This document shows, in pieces, positions 1-8,363 of a stretch of 64,000 nucleotides of DNA (the stretch's first letter is position 1; the number at the start of each line of letters is the position of its first letter). The DNA comes from Cognatilysobacter bugurensis (GTDB lineage: Bacteria > Pseudomonadota > Gammaproteobacteria > Xanthomonadales > Xanthomonadaceae). The notes beneath the pieces were generated by a model that saw nothing but the letters and a program-made list of their open reading frames with translations, was not told where the DNA came from and searched no databases. The translations under genes and the position numbers were made by a program. The DNA lies in assembly GCF_014652095.1 (NCBI RefSeq), contig NZ_BMYD01000001.1, positions 1,522,697 through 1,586,696 of the forward strand, given 5' to 3'.

Positions 1-82
1 CGGCGCGCTCAAAGCGCGCATCCGACATCGTGGGCAGGGCGATCAGCAGCTGGTTCTGGAGAGGCGTCGACTCGATCGGCAT
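1..82 (-). CDS. yqgE: YqgE/AlgH family protein (UPF0301), N-terminal part only
   Basis: Only the first 27 codons are in the window; the gene continues past the left edge. The visible peptide begins MPIESTPLQNQLLIALP and goes on TMSDARFERA, which matches the conserved start of YqgE/AlgH proteins (a short lead followed by an N-x-hydrophobic-LIA-M/L-P block and a D-x-x-F motif). The family is a small cytoplasmic protein of unclear biochemical role, often found near Holliday junction resolvase YqgF and pyrimidine genes in gammaproteobacteria. An upstream ATG at 90 is in frame but lies inside a good -10 box (89-94), so the ATG at 82 is preferred; the transcript would then be leaderless. Confidence 0.75.
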   Translation of the reverse strand, partial: MPIESTPLQNQLLIALPTMSDARFERA

Positions 83-88
83 GGGCGC

Positions 89-94
89 ATTCTA
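89..94 (-). promoter_or_regulatory. -10 element for yqgE (TAGAAT), leaderless arrangement
   Basis: Read on the minus strand the sequence is GCTAGAATGCGCCC followed directly by the ATG. TAGAAT ends 6 nt before the start codon and no Shine-Dalgarno sequence fits in between, so transcription would start at or next to the A of the ATG. No convincing -35 is seen. Confidence 0.45.
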
Positions 95-150
95 GCGGCC
101 GCGGCGTGAGCCGGCTGCGCGGGCATGCCCGGGCCCGCGCCGGAAACGAA

Positions 151-174
151 GAAGGGGCGGTCACCCGCCCCTTC
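151..174 (-). terminator. Hairpin terminator downstream of pilU
   Basis: Perfect 10-bp inverted repeat, arms 151-160 and 165-174 with the 4-nt loop TCAC. Read on the minus strand the hairpin is followed by TTCGTTTCC, a weak T-rich tail, which suits termination of pilU transcripts running leftwards. It lies between pilU and yqgE. Confidence 0.6.
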
Positions 175-197
175 GTCCGAAGTCCGCTGGCCCGCGG

Positions 198-1346
198 TCA
201 GCGCGCCTCGAACACCTCGACCCCGTCGAGGCCTGCCGCGAGCGTCTTCGCATCGCCGCCCTGCGCGAGCTTGATGCGCAGGCGCACCTCGTTCTGCGAG
301 TCGGCGTAACGCAGCGCATCCTCGTAGGCGATCTCGCCGGCCTGATAGAGCTCGAACAGCGCCTGGTCGAAGGTCTTCATGCCGAGGTTGGTCGACTCCT
401 TCATGACCTCCTTCAGCTTGTGGATCTCGCCATCGCGGATGTAGTCCTGCACCAGCGGCGTGCCCAGCAGGACCTCCATCGCGACGCGCCGGCCCTTGCC
501 GTCCGGCGTCGGGATCAGCTGCTGCGCGACCACGCCCTTGAGGTTGAGCGAGAGGTCCATCAGCAGCTGGTGGCGGCGGTCTTCCGGGAAGAAGTTGATG
601 ATGCGGTCCATCGCCTGGTTTGCGTTGTTCGCATGCAGCGTGCACAGCACCAGGTGGCCGGTCTCGGCGAACGCGATCGCATGGTCCATGCCTTCGCGGG
701 TGCGGACCTCGCCGATCATGATCACGTCAGGCGCCTGTCGCAGCGTGTTCTTGAGCGCGGCCTCCCAGCTGTCGGTGTCGATTCCGACCTCGCGCTGGGT
801 GATGATGCAGCCCTCGTGCTTGTGCACGAATTCGATCGGGTCTTCGATCGTGATGATGTGGCCGGTCGAGTTCTGGTTGCGGTAGCCGATCATCGCGGCG
901 AGCGAGGTCGACTTGCCGGTGCCGGTTGCGCCAACAAAGATGATGACGCCGCGCTTGGTCATCGCGAGCGTCTTGAGGATCGGCGGCAGCTGCAGTTCGT
1001 CGAGGGTCGGGATCTTGCTCTCGATGCGACGCAGCACCATGCCGACCTGGTTGCGCTGGTAGAAGCACGAGACGCGGAAGCGGCCGACGCCCGCCAGACC
1101 GATCGCGAAGTTGCACTCGTGGGTCTTTTCGAACTCCTCGCGCTGCGGCGGGGTCATCACGTTGAGCACGAGATCGCGCGACTGCTGCGGCGTGAGCGGG
1201 CTTTGCGTGATCGGCGAGATCTTGCCGTGGACCTTCATCGACGGCGGCATGCCGGCGGTGATGAACAGGTCGGACGCCTTCTGCTGCGCCATCAGTTTGA
1301 GGAACGAGGTGAAATCGATGCCGGTGCCGGCCGGGGCGGTGCTCAT
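198..1346 (-). CDS. pilU: Type IV pilus retraction ATPase PilU
   Basis: PilT-dependent accessory retraction ATPase of type IV pili, a cytoplasmic hexamer acting at the pilus base in twitching motility. The 382-residue product has the PilT/PilU layout: N-terminal PAS-like domain with the ASDLF motif near residue 24, Walker A GATGTGKST at 139-147, an Asp box (TIEDP) near 166-170, Walker B DVIMIGEVR at 207-215 and the His box around GHLVLCTLHAN (230-240). The C-terminal extension beyond the ATPase core and the close pairing with pilT upstream identify PilU rather than a second PilT. It lies 124 bp downstream of pilT on the same strand and probably shares its transcript; a hairpin terminator follows at 151-174. 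Confidence 0.95.
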   Translation of the reverse strand: MSTAPAGTGIDFTSFLKLMAQQKASDLFITAGMPPSMKVHGKISPITQSPLTPQQSRDLVLNVMTPPQREEFEKTHECNFAIGLAGVGRFRVSCFYQRNQVGMVLRRIESKIPTLDELQLPPILKTLAMTKRGVIIFVGATGTGKSTSLAAMIGYRNQNSTGHIITIEDPIEFVHKHEGCIITQREVGIDTDSWEAALKNTLRQAPDVIMIGEVRTREGMDHAIAFAETGHLVLCTLHANNANQAMDRIINFFPEDRRHQLLMDLSLNLKGVVAQQLIPTPDGKGRRVAMEVLLGTPLVQDYIRDGEIHKLKEVMKESTNLGMKTFDQALFELYQAGEIAYEDALRYADSQNEVRLRIKLAQGGDAKTLAAGLDGVEVFEAR

Positions 1347-1470
1347 GGGGGATGCGCCTTGGGAACCGTGGAAGGGAAGCGCGACGCGGACGCCGCGCGG
1401 ACCGTCGCATCATCGGGCGAGCCGGCGCCACCGAACGCGCGCCGGGTCCCGATTCCGCGAACGCGGCCGA

Positions 1471-2508
1471 TCAGTCGAACAGCCGCTTGTCCTTCGCGTA
1501 CTCGCGCGCCTGCGGCTTGAGGATGAGACCTCGCTTGACGAGGTCCTGCAGGTGCTGGTCGAGCGTCTGCATGCCGTACTGCTGGCCGGTCTGGATCGAC
1601 GAGTACATCTGCGCGACCTTGTCCTCACGGATGAGGTTACGGATCGCCGGGATGCCGACCATGATTTCCCAGGCCGCGGTGCGGCCGCCGCCGACCTTCT
1701 TGAGCAACGACTGGCTGATCACCGCGCGCAGCGACTCGGACAGCATCGAGCGCACCATCGGCTTTTCGCCGGCGGGGAACACGTCGATGATGCGGTCGAC
1801 CGTCTTCGCGGCGCTGGAGGTGTGCAGCGTGCCGAACACGAGGTGGCCGGTTTCCGCGGCGGTCAGCGCGAGGCGGATCGTCTCGAGGTCACGAAGCTCG
1901 CCGACGAGGATGTAGTCGGGGTCTTCGCGCAGCGCCGAACGGAGCGCCTCGTTGAAGCCGTGCGTGTCGCGGTGCACTTCGCGCTGGTTGATCAGGCACT
2001 TCTGCGAGGTGTGCACGAACTCGATCGGGTCCTCGACGGAGAGGATGTGCCCGTACTCGTTCTTGTTGATGTGGTCGATCATCGCCGCGAGCGTGGTCGA
2101 CTTGCCCGAGCCGGTCGGGCCGGTGACGAGGATCAGGCCCTGCGGCTGGTTGATCAGCTCGCGGAAGATCGGCGGGCAGCCGAGCGTGTCGAGCGTGAGC
2201 ACTTCGGACGGAATCGTACGGAACACCGCACCGGCGCCGCGGTTCTGGTTGAACGCGTTGACGCGGAAGCGCGCGAGGCCCGGGATCTCGAACGAGAAGT
2301 CGACTTCGAGGAACTCCTCGTAATCGCGGCGCTGCTTGTCCGACATGATGTCGTAGACGAGCGAGTGCACCTGCTTGTGGTCGAGCGCCGGGATGTTGAT
2401 GCGACGGACGTCGCCGTCCACGCGGATCATTGGCGGCAAGCCGGCCGACAGGTGAAGGTCGGAGGCCTTGTTCTTGACCGAGAATGCCAACAGTTCGGCG
2501 ATATCCAT
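1471..2508 (-). CDS. pilT: Type IV pilus twitching motility ATPase PilT
   Basis: Hexameric ATPase that depolymerises type IV pili to power twitching. The 345-residue product has the family's usual length when started at the ATG at 2508 (MDIAELLAFSV); the in-frame ATG at 2610 would add 34 atypical residues and lies upstream of the probable -10 box (2568-2573). Visible motifs: ASDLHLSAG near residue 15, Walker A GPTGSGKST at 130-138, SVEDPIEF Asp box near 157-164, Walker B YILVGELRD near 199-207, His box GHLVFGTLHT near 221-230, and the AIRNLIRE helix (AIRNLIRE-type motif needed for retraction) near 275. First gene of a pilT-pilU unit, divergent from yggS. Confidence 0.96.
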   Translation of the reverse strand: MDIAELLAFSVKNKASDLHLSAGLPPMIRVDGDVRRINIPALDHKQVHSLVYDIMSDKQRRDYEEFLEVDFSFEIPGLARFRVNAFNQNRGAGAVFRTIPSEVLTLDTLGCPPIFRELINQPQGLILVTGPTGSGKSTTLAAMIDHINKNEYGHILSVEDPIEFVHTSQKCLINQREVHRDTHGFNEALRSALREDPDYILVGELRDLETIRLALTAAETGHLVFGTLHTSSAAKTVDRIIDVFPAGEKPMVRSMLSESLRAVISQSLLKKVGGGRTAAWEIMVGIPAIRNLIREDKVAQMYSSIQTGQQYGMQTLDQHLQDLVKRGLILKPQAREYAKDKRLFD

Positions 2509-2567
2509 GAGCGTGCTCCCCGCACTCCCGTGCAGCTGAATGTGGAACGGATGATCCCCTGCGCGGC

Positions 2568-2573
2568 AGTATA
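2568..2573 (-). promoter_or_regulatory. -10 element for pilT (TATACT)
   Basis: Minus-strand GGCTATACTGCC contains TATACT, 59 nt upstream of the chosen pilT start. No clear -35 hexamer lies 17 bp upstream. The position in the pilT-yggS divergent gap supports it. Confidence 0.4.
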
Positions 2574-2622
2574 GCCACCGACCTGCGCCATCGATCCGGC
2601 GCGCCTGCACAGGTTTTTCCCC

Positions 2623-3312
2623 GTGACGACTGCCCTCGACGAGGTTCTGGACCGCCTAGATACCGCAGCGCGGCAGGCGCGTCAGCCGCAACCGCGCCTG
2701 CTGGCCGTATCCAAGTTCCAACCTGCGACCGCGATCGCACAACTGGCGGCACTGGGCCAGCGTGCGTTCGGCGAAAACTACGTGCAGGAGGCGGCGGGCA
2801 AGCGGGCCGAGCTGACCAGGCTGGACCTGGAGTGGCACCTGATCGGCCACCTGCAGACGAACAAGGCCCGCGAGGCGGCGATGCTGTTCGACTGGGTGCA
2901 GACGGTCGACCGACCCCGGATCGTCGATGCCCTCGGCCGGCACCGCCCGAACGACCTGCCGCCGCTGCAGGTGCTGATCCAGGTCAATGTGGACGACGAG
3001 GCGAGCAAGCACGGCTGCGCGCCGGAAGACGTCGAAGCACTGGCCGCCCGGATCCACGGGCACGAGCGCCTTGTGCTGCGCGGCCTGATGGCGATCCCGA
3101 CGCCGCACCCGGATCCGGAGCAACGGAGGCCCGCGTTTGCCCGCATGCACGGGCTGTTCGACGCATTGCGCGGGCATCACCCGGCCGTGGATACGCTCTC
3201 GATGGGCATGAGCGACGACTGCGCGGTCGCGATTTCCGAGGGCGCCACGATGGTGCGCATCGGCACTGCGCTGTTCGGCGCGCGGCCGCCGCGACCGGCG
3301 GACCGCGCGTGA
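2623..3312 (+). CDS. yggS: PLP homeostasis protein YggS (COG0325 family)
   Basis: Cytoplasmic pyridoxal-5'-phosphate-binding protein of the alanine-racemase-like barrel family that balances vitamin B6 and amino-acid/keto-acid pools; no enzyme activity is established. The 229-residue product carries the family hallmarks: LLAVSKFQP with the PLP lysine at about residue 31, FGENYVQEA, WHLIGHLQTNK, and the C-terminal LSMGMSDD followed by VRIGTALFG. The start is a GTG. It lies immediately upstream of proC on the same strand (31-bp gap), the gene order usual in gammaproteobacteria next to pilT. Confidence 0.94.
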   Translation: MTTALDEVLDRLDTAARQARQPQPRLLAVSKFQPATAIAQLAALGQRAFGENYVQEAAGKRAELTRLDLEWHLIGHLQTNKAREAAMLFDWVQTVDRPRIVDALGRHRPNDLPPLQVLIQVNVDDEASKHGCAPEDVEALAARIHGHERLVLRGLMAIPTPHPDPEQRRPAFARMHGLFDALRGHHPAVDTLSMGMSDDCAVAISEGATMVRIGTALFGARPPRPADRA

Positions 3313-3343
3313 GCCCGCGCCCCCACTTTATTCACGGACCGAC

Positions 3344-4195
3344 ATGACCGACACCGCTGCCCCATCCCTCCCCGGCCCCATCGCCTTCATTGGCGGCGGC
3401 AACATGGCACGCAGCCTGATCGGCGGCCTGGTCGCACGCGGCATGGCAGCCGATGCGATCCGCGTGGCCGAGCCCGTGGCCGAACTGCGCGACGCGCTTG
3501 ATCGCGACTTCGGCGTGCGCACGTTCGCGCGCGCGGAGGAGGCCGCGGACGGCGCGACGTGCTGGATGCTCGCGGTCAAACCGCAGGTCATGCGCACGGT
3601 GTGCGAAGCGCTTGCACCGATCGCCGGAACGCAGACGCCGCTCGTCGTGTCGGTCGCCGCGGGCATCACCGCCGCACAGCTCCAGCGTTGGCTCGGCGAC
3701 GATGCCGGCCGGCTGGCTGTCGTGCGCGCGATGCCGAACACGCCGGCACTGCTCGGCGTCGGCGTGACCGGGTTGTTCGCAAGCGGCGCCGTCGATTCCG
3801 GCCAACGCGACGCCGCATCGCGGTTGCTCGATGCCGCAGGCCCGACCGTGTGGATCGACGACGAAACACGGATGGACGCGGTCACCGCGGTGTCCGGCAG
3901 CGGCCCGGCGTACGTCTTCTTGCTCGCCGAGGCGATGCAGCAGGCGGGCGTGGCCCAGGGCCTGCCTCCCGAGACCGCCCGCGCGCTGGTGCAGCAGACG
4001 CTGCTGGGCGCGGCGACGATGCTGGTGCAGCTCGACGACCCGGCCGACGTGCTGCGCACGCGCGTGACCTCCCCCGGCGGCACCACGCAGGCCGCGATCG
4101 AAACCTTCGAAGCCGGCGGCTTCCGCGATCTAGTCGACCGCGCGATTGCCGCCGCCACCCAACGCGGCCGCGCGCTGTCGGCCGCAAACGACTGA
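3344..4195 (+). CDS. proC: Pyrroline-5-carboxylate reductase
   Basis: Catalyses the NAD(P)H-dependent reduction of 1-pyrroline-5-carboxylate to L-proline, the last step of proline synthesis. The 283-residue product has a Rossmann start FIGGGNMA (about 15-22), the AVKPQ strand, VRAMPNTPAL, GSGPAYVF, and the ProC signature RVTSPGGTT followed by a FEAGGF tail, all at the expected spacing and normal length. It follows yggS closely and is followed after 7 bp by a lipoprotein gene, so the three may be cotranscribed. Confidence 0.96.
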   Translation: MTDTAAPSLPGPIAFIGGGNMARSLIGGLVARGMAADAIRVAEPVAELRDALDRDFGVRTFARAEEAADGATCWMLAVKPQVMRTVCEALAPIAGTQTPLVVSVAAGITAAQLQRWLGDDAGRLAVVRAMPNTPALLGVGVTGLFASGAVDSGQRDAASRLLDAAGPTVWIDDETRMDAVTAVSGSGPAYVFLLAEAMQQAGVAQGLPPETARALVQQTLLGAATMLVQLDDPADVLRTRVTSPGGTTQAAIETFEAGGFRDLVDRAIAAATQRGRALSAAND

Positions 4196-4202
4196 GGTGT
4201 TC

Positions 4203-4775
4203 ATGACCCGTTCCCCTGCCCTTTCCACTTCCCTGCCCCGCGCCGGCCTCGTCGCGGCGCTCGCGCTCCTGCTCGCCGCCTGCGGCGCGGACGAGTCCCC
4301 CACCGCAGCCGTGAACGCCAACCCGGCTGACCCGTTCTCCGGCTCCCCCGTAGGCGTCGCCCAGGTCCCCGGCAGCACCCAGCAAGTGGAGACCCGCATC
4401 GGCGAGACCACCGTGTATGCGGTTGCGATGCCGACCACGTCGGTGCCGGTCGAAGTCGCGCGCGAGCACGGCATCGAACGTCGCGAAGACCTCGTGATGC
4501 TTCGTGTGTCGGGCCGGCGCGGCGAGGTTGGCAACCTGACCTCGGTGCCGCTCAAGGTGCAGGCGACCGCAACTGATCTGCGCGGCCAGGTCACGACCCT
4601 CACGATGGAGGAACGCCCGACCGCGGGCCTCGTCGATTACGTCGGCGCCGTCGACGCGGACCTGCCCGACACGCTGCGCTTCGACATCCGCGTGACCACG
4701 CCGGATGGCGCGAGCGAGACGATGCAGCTGACCCGCGAGGTATCGGCCGCTCCGGGGCCGGCGGGCCAGCCCTGA
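4203..4775 (+). CDS. Putative lipoprotein of unknown function
   Basis: A 190-residue protein starting at the ATG at 4203, with GAGGTG just upstream as ribosome site. The N-terminus has a positively charged start, a hydrophobic stretch and the lipobox LLAAC (cysteine near residue 29), so it is expected to be lipid-anchored in the envelope. The mature part is an acidic, Thr/Val-rich, beta-looking domain with no motif recognised. It lies 7 bp after proC and convergent to the cobalamin-binding-like gene. No specific function can be assigned. Confidence 0.8.
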   Translation: MTRSPALSTSLPRAGLVAALALLLAACGADESPTAAVNANPADPFSGSPVGVAQVPGSTQQVETRIGETTVYAVAMPTTSVPVEVAREHGIERREDLVMLRVSGRRGEVGNLTSVPLKVQATATDLRGQVTTLTMEERPTAGLVDYVGAVDADLPDTLRFDIRVTTPDGASETMQLTREVSAAPGPAGQP

Positions 4776-4853
4776 CCCGGGCGCCGCCCTCGCGCGGATG
4801 CGGGGGCGGTGATCAGTCGTGCGGAGATGACCGATTCGGCGCGCGCGCCTTGC

Positions 4854-5732
4854 TCACGCGTGGCGGCGCGCCCAGGCGTCGATCACACGCGAAAGCGCCT
4901 GCACACCGTCGGTCAGCGCGGCGGGGCCGGGCTGCAGGATCAGCGGCGATTTGATTTCGTGCAGCTCGCCGTCGCGCACGGCCGGGATCGCGTCCCAGCC
5001 CGGCCGCGCCGCGACCTTCTCGGGGCGGAACTTCTTGCCGCACCACGAGCCGAAGATGATGTCGGGCGCACGCGGCACGACCGGATCGGTCGTCGCGAGG
5101 ATGCGGTTTTTCGCGAGCGATTCGTTTGCGAGCTCGGGAAACACGTCGTCGCCGCCGGCGATACGCATGAGCTCGACGACCCAGCGGATGCCGGTGATCA
5201 GCGGCTCGTCCCACTCTTCGAAATAGACCTTCGGCCGCCGCGGCAGCGTGGCCGCCTGCGCTTCGATGGCATCGAGCCCGCGCTGCAGTTCGTCGGCATA
5301 CGCATTGGCCTGGTCGGCGACGCCGACGAGTGCGCCGAGCCGGCGGATGTAATCGAGGATGCCGGGGACGCTGCGGTGGTTGCTGATCCACACCTCGACG
5401 CCGTGACGGATCAATGCGGACGCAATGTCGGCCTGGATGTCGGAAAACCCGACCACGAAGTCCGGCTCGAGCCGCAGGATCTCGTCGATCTTCGCGCTCG
5501 TGAACGCGCTGACCTTGGGCTTTTCCTTGCGCGCGATCGCGGGGCGCACGGTGAAACCGCTGATGCCGACGATGCGGTGCTGCTGCCCGAGGGCGTACAG
5601 CGTCTCGGTCGGCTCTTCGGTGAGGCAGACGATGCGCTGCGGGCCGACCGCGCCCGCCGTGACCGGCGGGGCGGCGCTATCGGCCGCGTGCGCCGCCGTC
5701 GAACGCGCGACGTCGGAATCGGGCGCCGTCAC
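4854..5732 (-). CDS. Cobalamin-binding-like protein (BtuF/helical-backbone metal receptor fold)
   Basis: Resembles periplasmic binding proteins of B12/Fe-siderophore ABC importers: [17 protein letters not shown] near the start, [10 protein letters not shown], the [19 protein letters not shown] helix-loop, a linking central helix and a final [13 protein letters not shown] segment. It starts with a GTG at 5732 whose GTGA overlaps the pdxH stop codon, so the two genes are translationally coupled. The 292-residue product shows no signal peptide or lipobox at this start and no permease or ATPase gene is adjacent, so it may be a cytoplasmic corrinoid- or metal-binding relative rather than a true importer component. 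Confidence 0.75.
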   Translation of the reverse strand: MTAPDSDVARSTAAHAADSAAPPVTAGAVGPQRIVCLTEEPTETLYALGQQHRIVGISGFTVRPAIARKEKPKVSAFTSAKIDEILRLEPDFVVGFSDIQADIASALIRHGVEVWISNHRSVPGILDYIRRLGALVGVADQANAYADELQRGLDAIEAQAATLPRRPKVYFEEWDEPLITGIRWVVELMRIAGGDDVFPELANESLAKNRILATTDPVVPRAPDIIFGSWCGKKFRPEKVAARPGWDAIPAVRDGELHEIKSPLILQPGPAALTDGVQALSRVIDAWARRHA

Positions 5733-6328
5733 GGATAGAGCATCCGCTTCGACCACGCGCCGGTGAGGTCGCCCTCGTACAGCCAGCGCTCGTGCAGCCG
5801 GTATGCGGCGCCGAACCAGAACTCGATGCGCTCGGGCTTCACGCGCAGGCCCGTCCAGCGCAGCGGGCGCGGCACGTCGCGGCCGTCGAACTCGCGCTCG
5901 ACGTGCGCCAGGCGTTCGACGAACGCATCCGGCGACTCGAGCGTCTCCGACTGCTTCGACGCCCACGCACCGAGCTGGCTGCCGCGCGGGCGACTGGCGA
6001 AGTACGCGTCGGCCTCGTCGTCGGAGACGGTCTCGACCGCGCCTTCGATGCGCACCTGGATGCCTTCACGCACACGCGGCCAATGGAACAGCAGCGCGGC
6101 GTGCGGGTTGGCCTGCAGGTCACGCCCCTTGCGGCCGTCGAGATGCGTGTAGAACACGAAGCCGCGCGCGTCGTGCGCCTTGAGCAGCACCATGCGCACG
6201 GACGGGCGGGCGTCCAGGCCGGCGGTGGCCACCGCCATCGCGGTGGGATCGGGCTCGCCGGCAATGCGCGCTTCTTCGAACAGCGCGTCGAACGTGGCGA
6301 GGGCGTCGTCGAGCAGGGCAGTCGTCAT
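5729..6328 (-). CDS. pdxH: Pyridoxamine 5'-phosphate oxidase
   Basis: FMN-dependent oxidase that makes pyridoxal 5'-phosphate from pyridoxine or pyridoxamine 5'-phosphate, the last step of vitamin B6 synthesis and salvage. The 199-residue product shows the FMN- and PLP-binding segments: [33 protein letters not shown], and the C-terminal RLHERWLYE leading to W-x-x-x-RMLYP. The ATG at 6328 gives the usual length; upstream in-frame ATGs would only add a poorly conserved lead. Its TGA overlaps the GTG of the cobalamin-binding-like gene. Divergent from aroK. Confidence 0.95.
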   Translation of the reverse strand: MTTALLDDALATFDALFEEARIAGEPDPTAMAVATAGLDARPSVRMVLLKAHDARGFVFYTHLDGRKGRDLQANPHAALLFHWPRVREGIQVRIEGAVETVSDDEADAYFASRPRGSQLGAWASKQSETLESPDAFVERLAHVEREFDGRDVPRPLRWTGLRVKPERIEFWFGAAYRLHERWLYEGDLTGAWSKRMLYP

Positions 6329-6382
6329 GTGCGCATTGTGGCGCTGCACGCGCATGGATGCATGCACGCCGCGAGCGGTTGC

Positions 6383-6388
6383 TAGCAT
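6383..6388 (+). promoter_or_regulatory. -10 element for aroK (TAGCAT), leaderless arrangement
   Basis: GCTAGCATGCGGGC runs straight into the aroK ATG at 6395, with a 6-nt gap after TAGCAT and no Shine-Dalgarno sequence. Transcription is expected to start at the start codon. Confidence 0.45.
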
Positions 6389-6394
6389 GCGGGC

Positions 6395-6928
6395 ATGGAT
6401 GGTTCCCGCCCGCTCGTACTCGTCGGCCCGATGGGCGCCGGCAAGAGCACCGTTGGCCGATGCCTTGCACAGCGCCTGGGGCGTGCGTTCGTCGACCTCG
6501 ACGCCGAGATCGAACAACGCGCTCAGACGACGGTCGCGCGGATCTTCGAGCGCGACGGTGAGCCGGCGTTCCGGGCGCTGGAGCGCGACACCCTCGCGCA
6601 GCAGCTCGACGCTCGGGCATGCGTGATCGCGACCGGCGGCGGCGCGGTGCTCGATCCGGTTTCGCGCGATCGCCTGCGCGAGTGCGCGGACGTGGTGCAC
6701 CTGCATGCGGGCGTCGACGCGCAACTGCGGCGGCTCGAGGGCGACGCGACCCGGCCCTTGCTCGCGCGCGGTGACCGCGCCGCCGTGCTGCATGCGCTCG
6801 CCCTGCAGCGCGCGCCGCTGTACCGCGAGGTCGCGTCGATGTCGATCGACACCGACATGCTGGACGCCGACGCGGTCGTCGACCGCATTCTTGCTTCCCT
6901 CCCCCGCACGGAGCCCCTCCCGCCATGA
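6395..6928 (+). CDS. aroK: Shikimate kinase
   Basis: ATP-dependent phosphorylation of shikimate to shikimate 3-phosphate, step five of the chorismate pathway. The 177-residue product has Walker [10 protein letters not shown] at 11-19, the D-x-D pair FVDLDAEIE, the shikimate-binding arginine in F-R-x-x-E (EPAFRALE), ATGGGAVLD near 82-90 and the adenine-loop RPLLARGD. Its last bases overlap the ATG of aroB by 4 nt (ATGA), the classical aroK-aroB operon. The start codon has a -10 box 6 nt upstream, suggesting a leaderless message. Confidence 0.95.
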   Translation: MDGSRPLVLVGPMGAGKSTVGRCLAQRLGRAFVDLDAEIEQRAQTTVARIFERDGEPAFRALERDTLAQQLDARACVIATGGGAVLDPVSRDRLRECADVVHLHAGVDAQLRRLEGDATRPLLARGDRAAVLHALALQRAPLYREVASMSIDTDMLDADAVVDRILASLPRTEPLPP

Positions 6929-8031
6929 CTTCTCCGCTCAGCGTCGACGTTGGCGGCAACGCCGCCTACCGCATCTCGATCGGCCCGGACCTGCGCCACG
7001 ACGGCACTCTGCTCGCGCACACGCTGCGGGGCCGCCACGCGCTCGTCGTCAGCGACGCGCATGTCGAACCGCTGTACGCAACCGACGTGGTGGATGCGCT
7101 GCACGCGGCGAAGCCTGGGCTGTCGATCGACCGCTTCGTACTGCCGCCGGGCGAGCACGAAAAGACGCTCGCGCGCTTCGGCGAGTGCCTGGATGCGCTG
7201 GCGCGCCTCGGTGCGACCCGCGACGCGACCGTCTACGCGCTCGGCGGCGGCGTCGTCGGCGACCTGGCCGGGTTCGCGGCCGCATGCTGGATGCGCGGCA
7301 TCGACGTGGTGCAGCTTCCGACCACGCTGCTGGCGATGGTCGACTCGTCCGTCGGCGGCAAGACCGCGGTCGACCTGCCGGCGGGCAAGAACCTCGTCGG
7401 TGCATTTCACCCGCCGCGCGCGGTCATCGCCGACACCGCCACGCTGCGCACGTTGCCCGAGCGTGAACTGCGCGCGGGCCTGGCCGAGGTGGTGAAGTAC
7501 GGCGCGATCTTCGACATCGCGTTCCTCGACTGGCTCGAGCAGCAGGCCGAAGCGCTGCTGGCTCGGGACGACGCCGCGCTTGCGGAGGCGATAGCGCGCT
7601 CGTGTGCCTACAAGGCGGGCGTCGTCGCGCGCGATCCGTTCGAACGCGGCGACCGCGCGATGCTCAACTTCGGGCACACGTTCGGCCATGCGATCGAGAC
7701 CGAGCAGGGCTACACCGGCACGCTCGGCGACGGGCTCAACCACGGCGAGGCGGTGTCGGTCGGCATGGTCCTCGCGGCGCGGCTGTCGACCGCGCTCGGG
7801 CTTGCGCCGCAGGTCGACGAGGACCGCCTGTGCGTCCTGCTCGCGCGCCTGGGCTTGCCGGTCACGCTGCCGCACGGGCTGGAGCCCCATGCGCTCGTCG
7901 CGCGCATGCGCCTGGACAAGAAGGCCGACGCGCAGGGCCTGCGGTTGATCCTCTGGGAAGGCGCGGGCGAAGCGCGGATCGTGCCCGGCGTCGACGAGGA
8001 TGCGGTGCGCGCGGTGCTCGCCGCCGTCTGA
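6925..8031 (+). CDS. aroB: 3-dehydroquinate synthase
   Basis: NAD- and metal-dependent conversion of DAHP to 3-dehydroquinate, the second step of the shikimate pathway. The 368-residue product contains the phosphate/NAD loop [32 protein letters not shown], the metal ligands in the AEVVKYG glutamate and the [11 protein letters not shown] and [11 protein letters not shown] histidines, and an RxxLDKK-type end (MRLDKKAD). It is translationally coupled to aroK through an ATGA overlap. Confidence 0.96.
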   Translation: MTSPLSVDVGGNAAYRISIGPDLRHDGTLLAHTLRGRHALVVSDAHVEPLYATDVVDALHAAKPGLSIDRFVLPPGEHEKTLARFGECLDALARLGATRDATVYALGGGVVGDLAGFAAACWMRGIDVVQLPTTLLAMVDSSVGGKTAVDLPAGKNLVGAFHPPRAVIADTATLRTLPERELRAGLAEVVKYGAIFDIAFLDWLEQQAEALLARDDAALAEAIARSCAYKAGVVARDPFERGDRAMLNFGHTFGHAIETEQGYTGTLGDGLNHGEAVSVGMVLAARLSTALGLAPQVDEDRLCVLLARLGLPVTLPHGLEPHALVARMRLDKKADAQGLRLILWEGAGEARIVPGVDEDAVRAVLAAV

Positions 8032-8097
8032 ACGACAGCGGCACGGCGCATCGACACGGCGCACGGCCCTTCGCGGCGACGGATGCAACACAGCCGC

Positions 8098-8103
8098 TAC
8101 AAT
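8098..8103 (+). promoter_or_regulatory. -10 element for the WGR gene (TACAAT), leaderless arrangement
   Basis: CGCTACAATCCGCGCCC precedes the ATG at 8112, with 8 nt between TACAAT and the start codon and no Shine-Dalgarno sequence. No convincing -35 is seen. Confidence 0.45.
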
Positions 8104-8111
8104 CCGCGCCC

Positions 8112-8363
8112 ATGCGATTGCTCCTGCAACAACGACCCGAAGGCACTGAAGCCCCGCGCTTCGTGCAGCTCATGCTCCAGGCCGACCTGCTCGGCGGATG
8201 GACGCTCATCTGTGAGAGTGGGCAGATCGGGGGTCGCAGCACCGTGCGACGCGATCAGCACCTCGACCGCGACGCCGCGTTCCGCGCGCTGGAACAGGCC
8301 CGGGACCGTCACCTCAAGCGCGGCTACCAGCTGATGTTCGCGCAGGGCGAGGCTGGGCGCTGA
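8112..8363 (+). CDS. Small stand-alone WGR-domain protein
   Basis: The 83-residue product is essentially one WGR domain: a strand-forming start, FVQLMLQADLLGGWTLICESGQIGG with the G-W-x-L-x-x-x-x-G-x-I-G core around residues 29-42, and a helical end with AFRALEQARDRHLKRGY. WGR domains occur in PARPs, MolR-type regulators and as short bacterial proteins and are thought to bind nucleic acid or proteins; the role of the stand-alone form is not established. Its stop codon (8361-8363) is also the first base triplet of the tandem hairpin array that follows. The probable promoter lies 8 nt before the ATG. Confidence 0.8.
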   Translation: MRLLLQQRPEGTEAPRFVQLMLQADLLGGWTLICESGQIGGRSTVRRDQHLDRDAAFRALEQARDRHLKRGYQLMFAQGEAGR

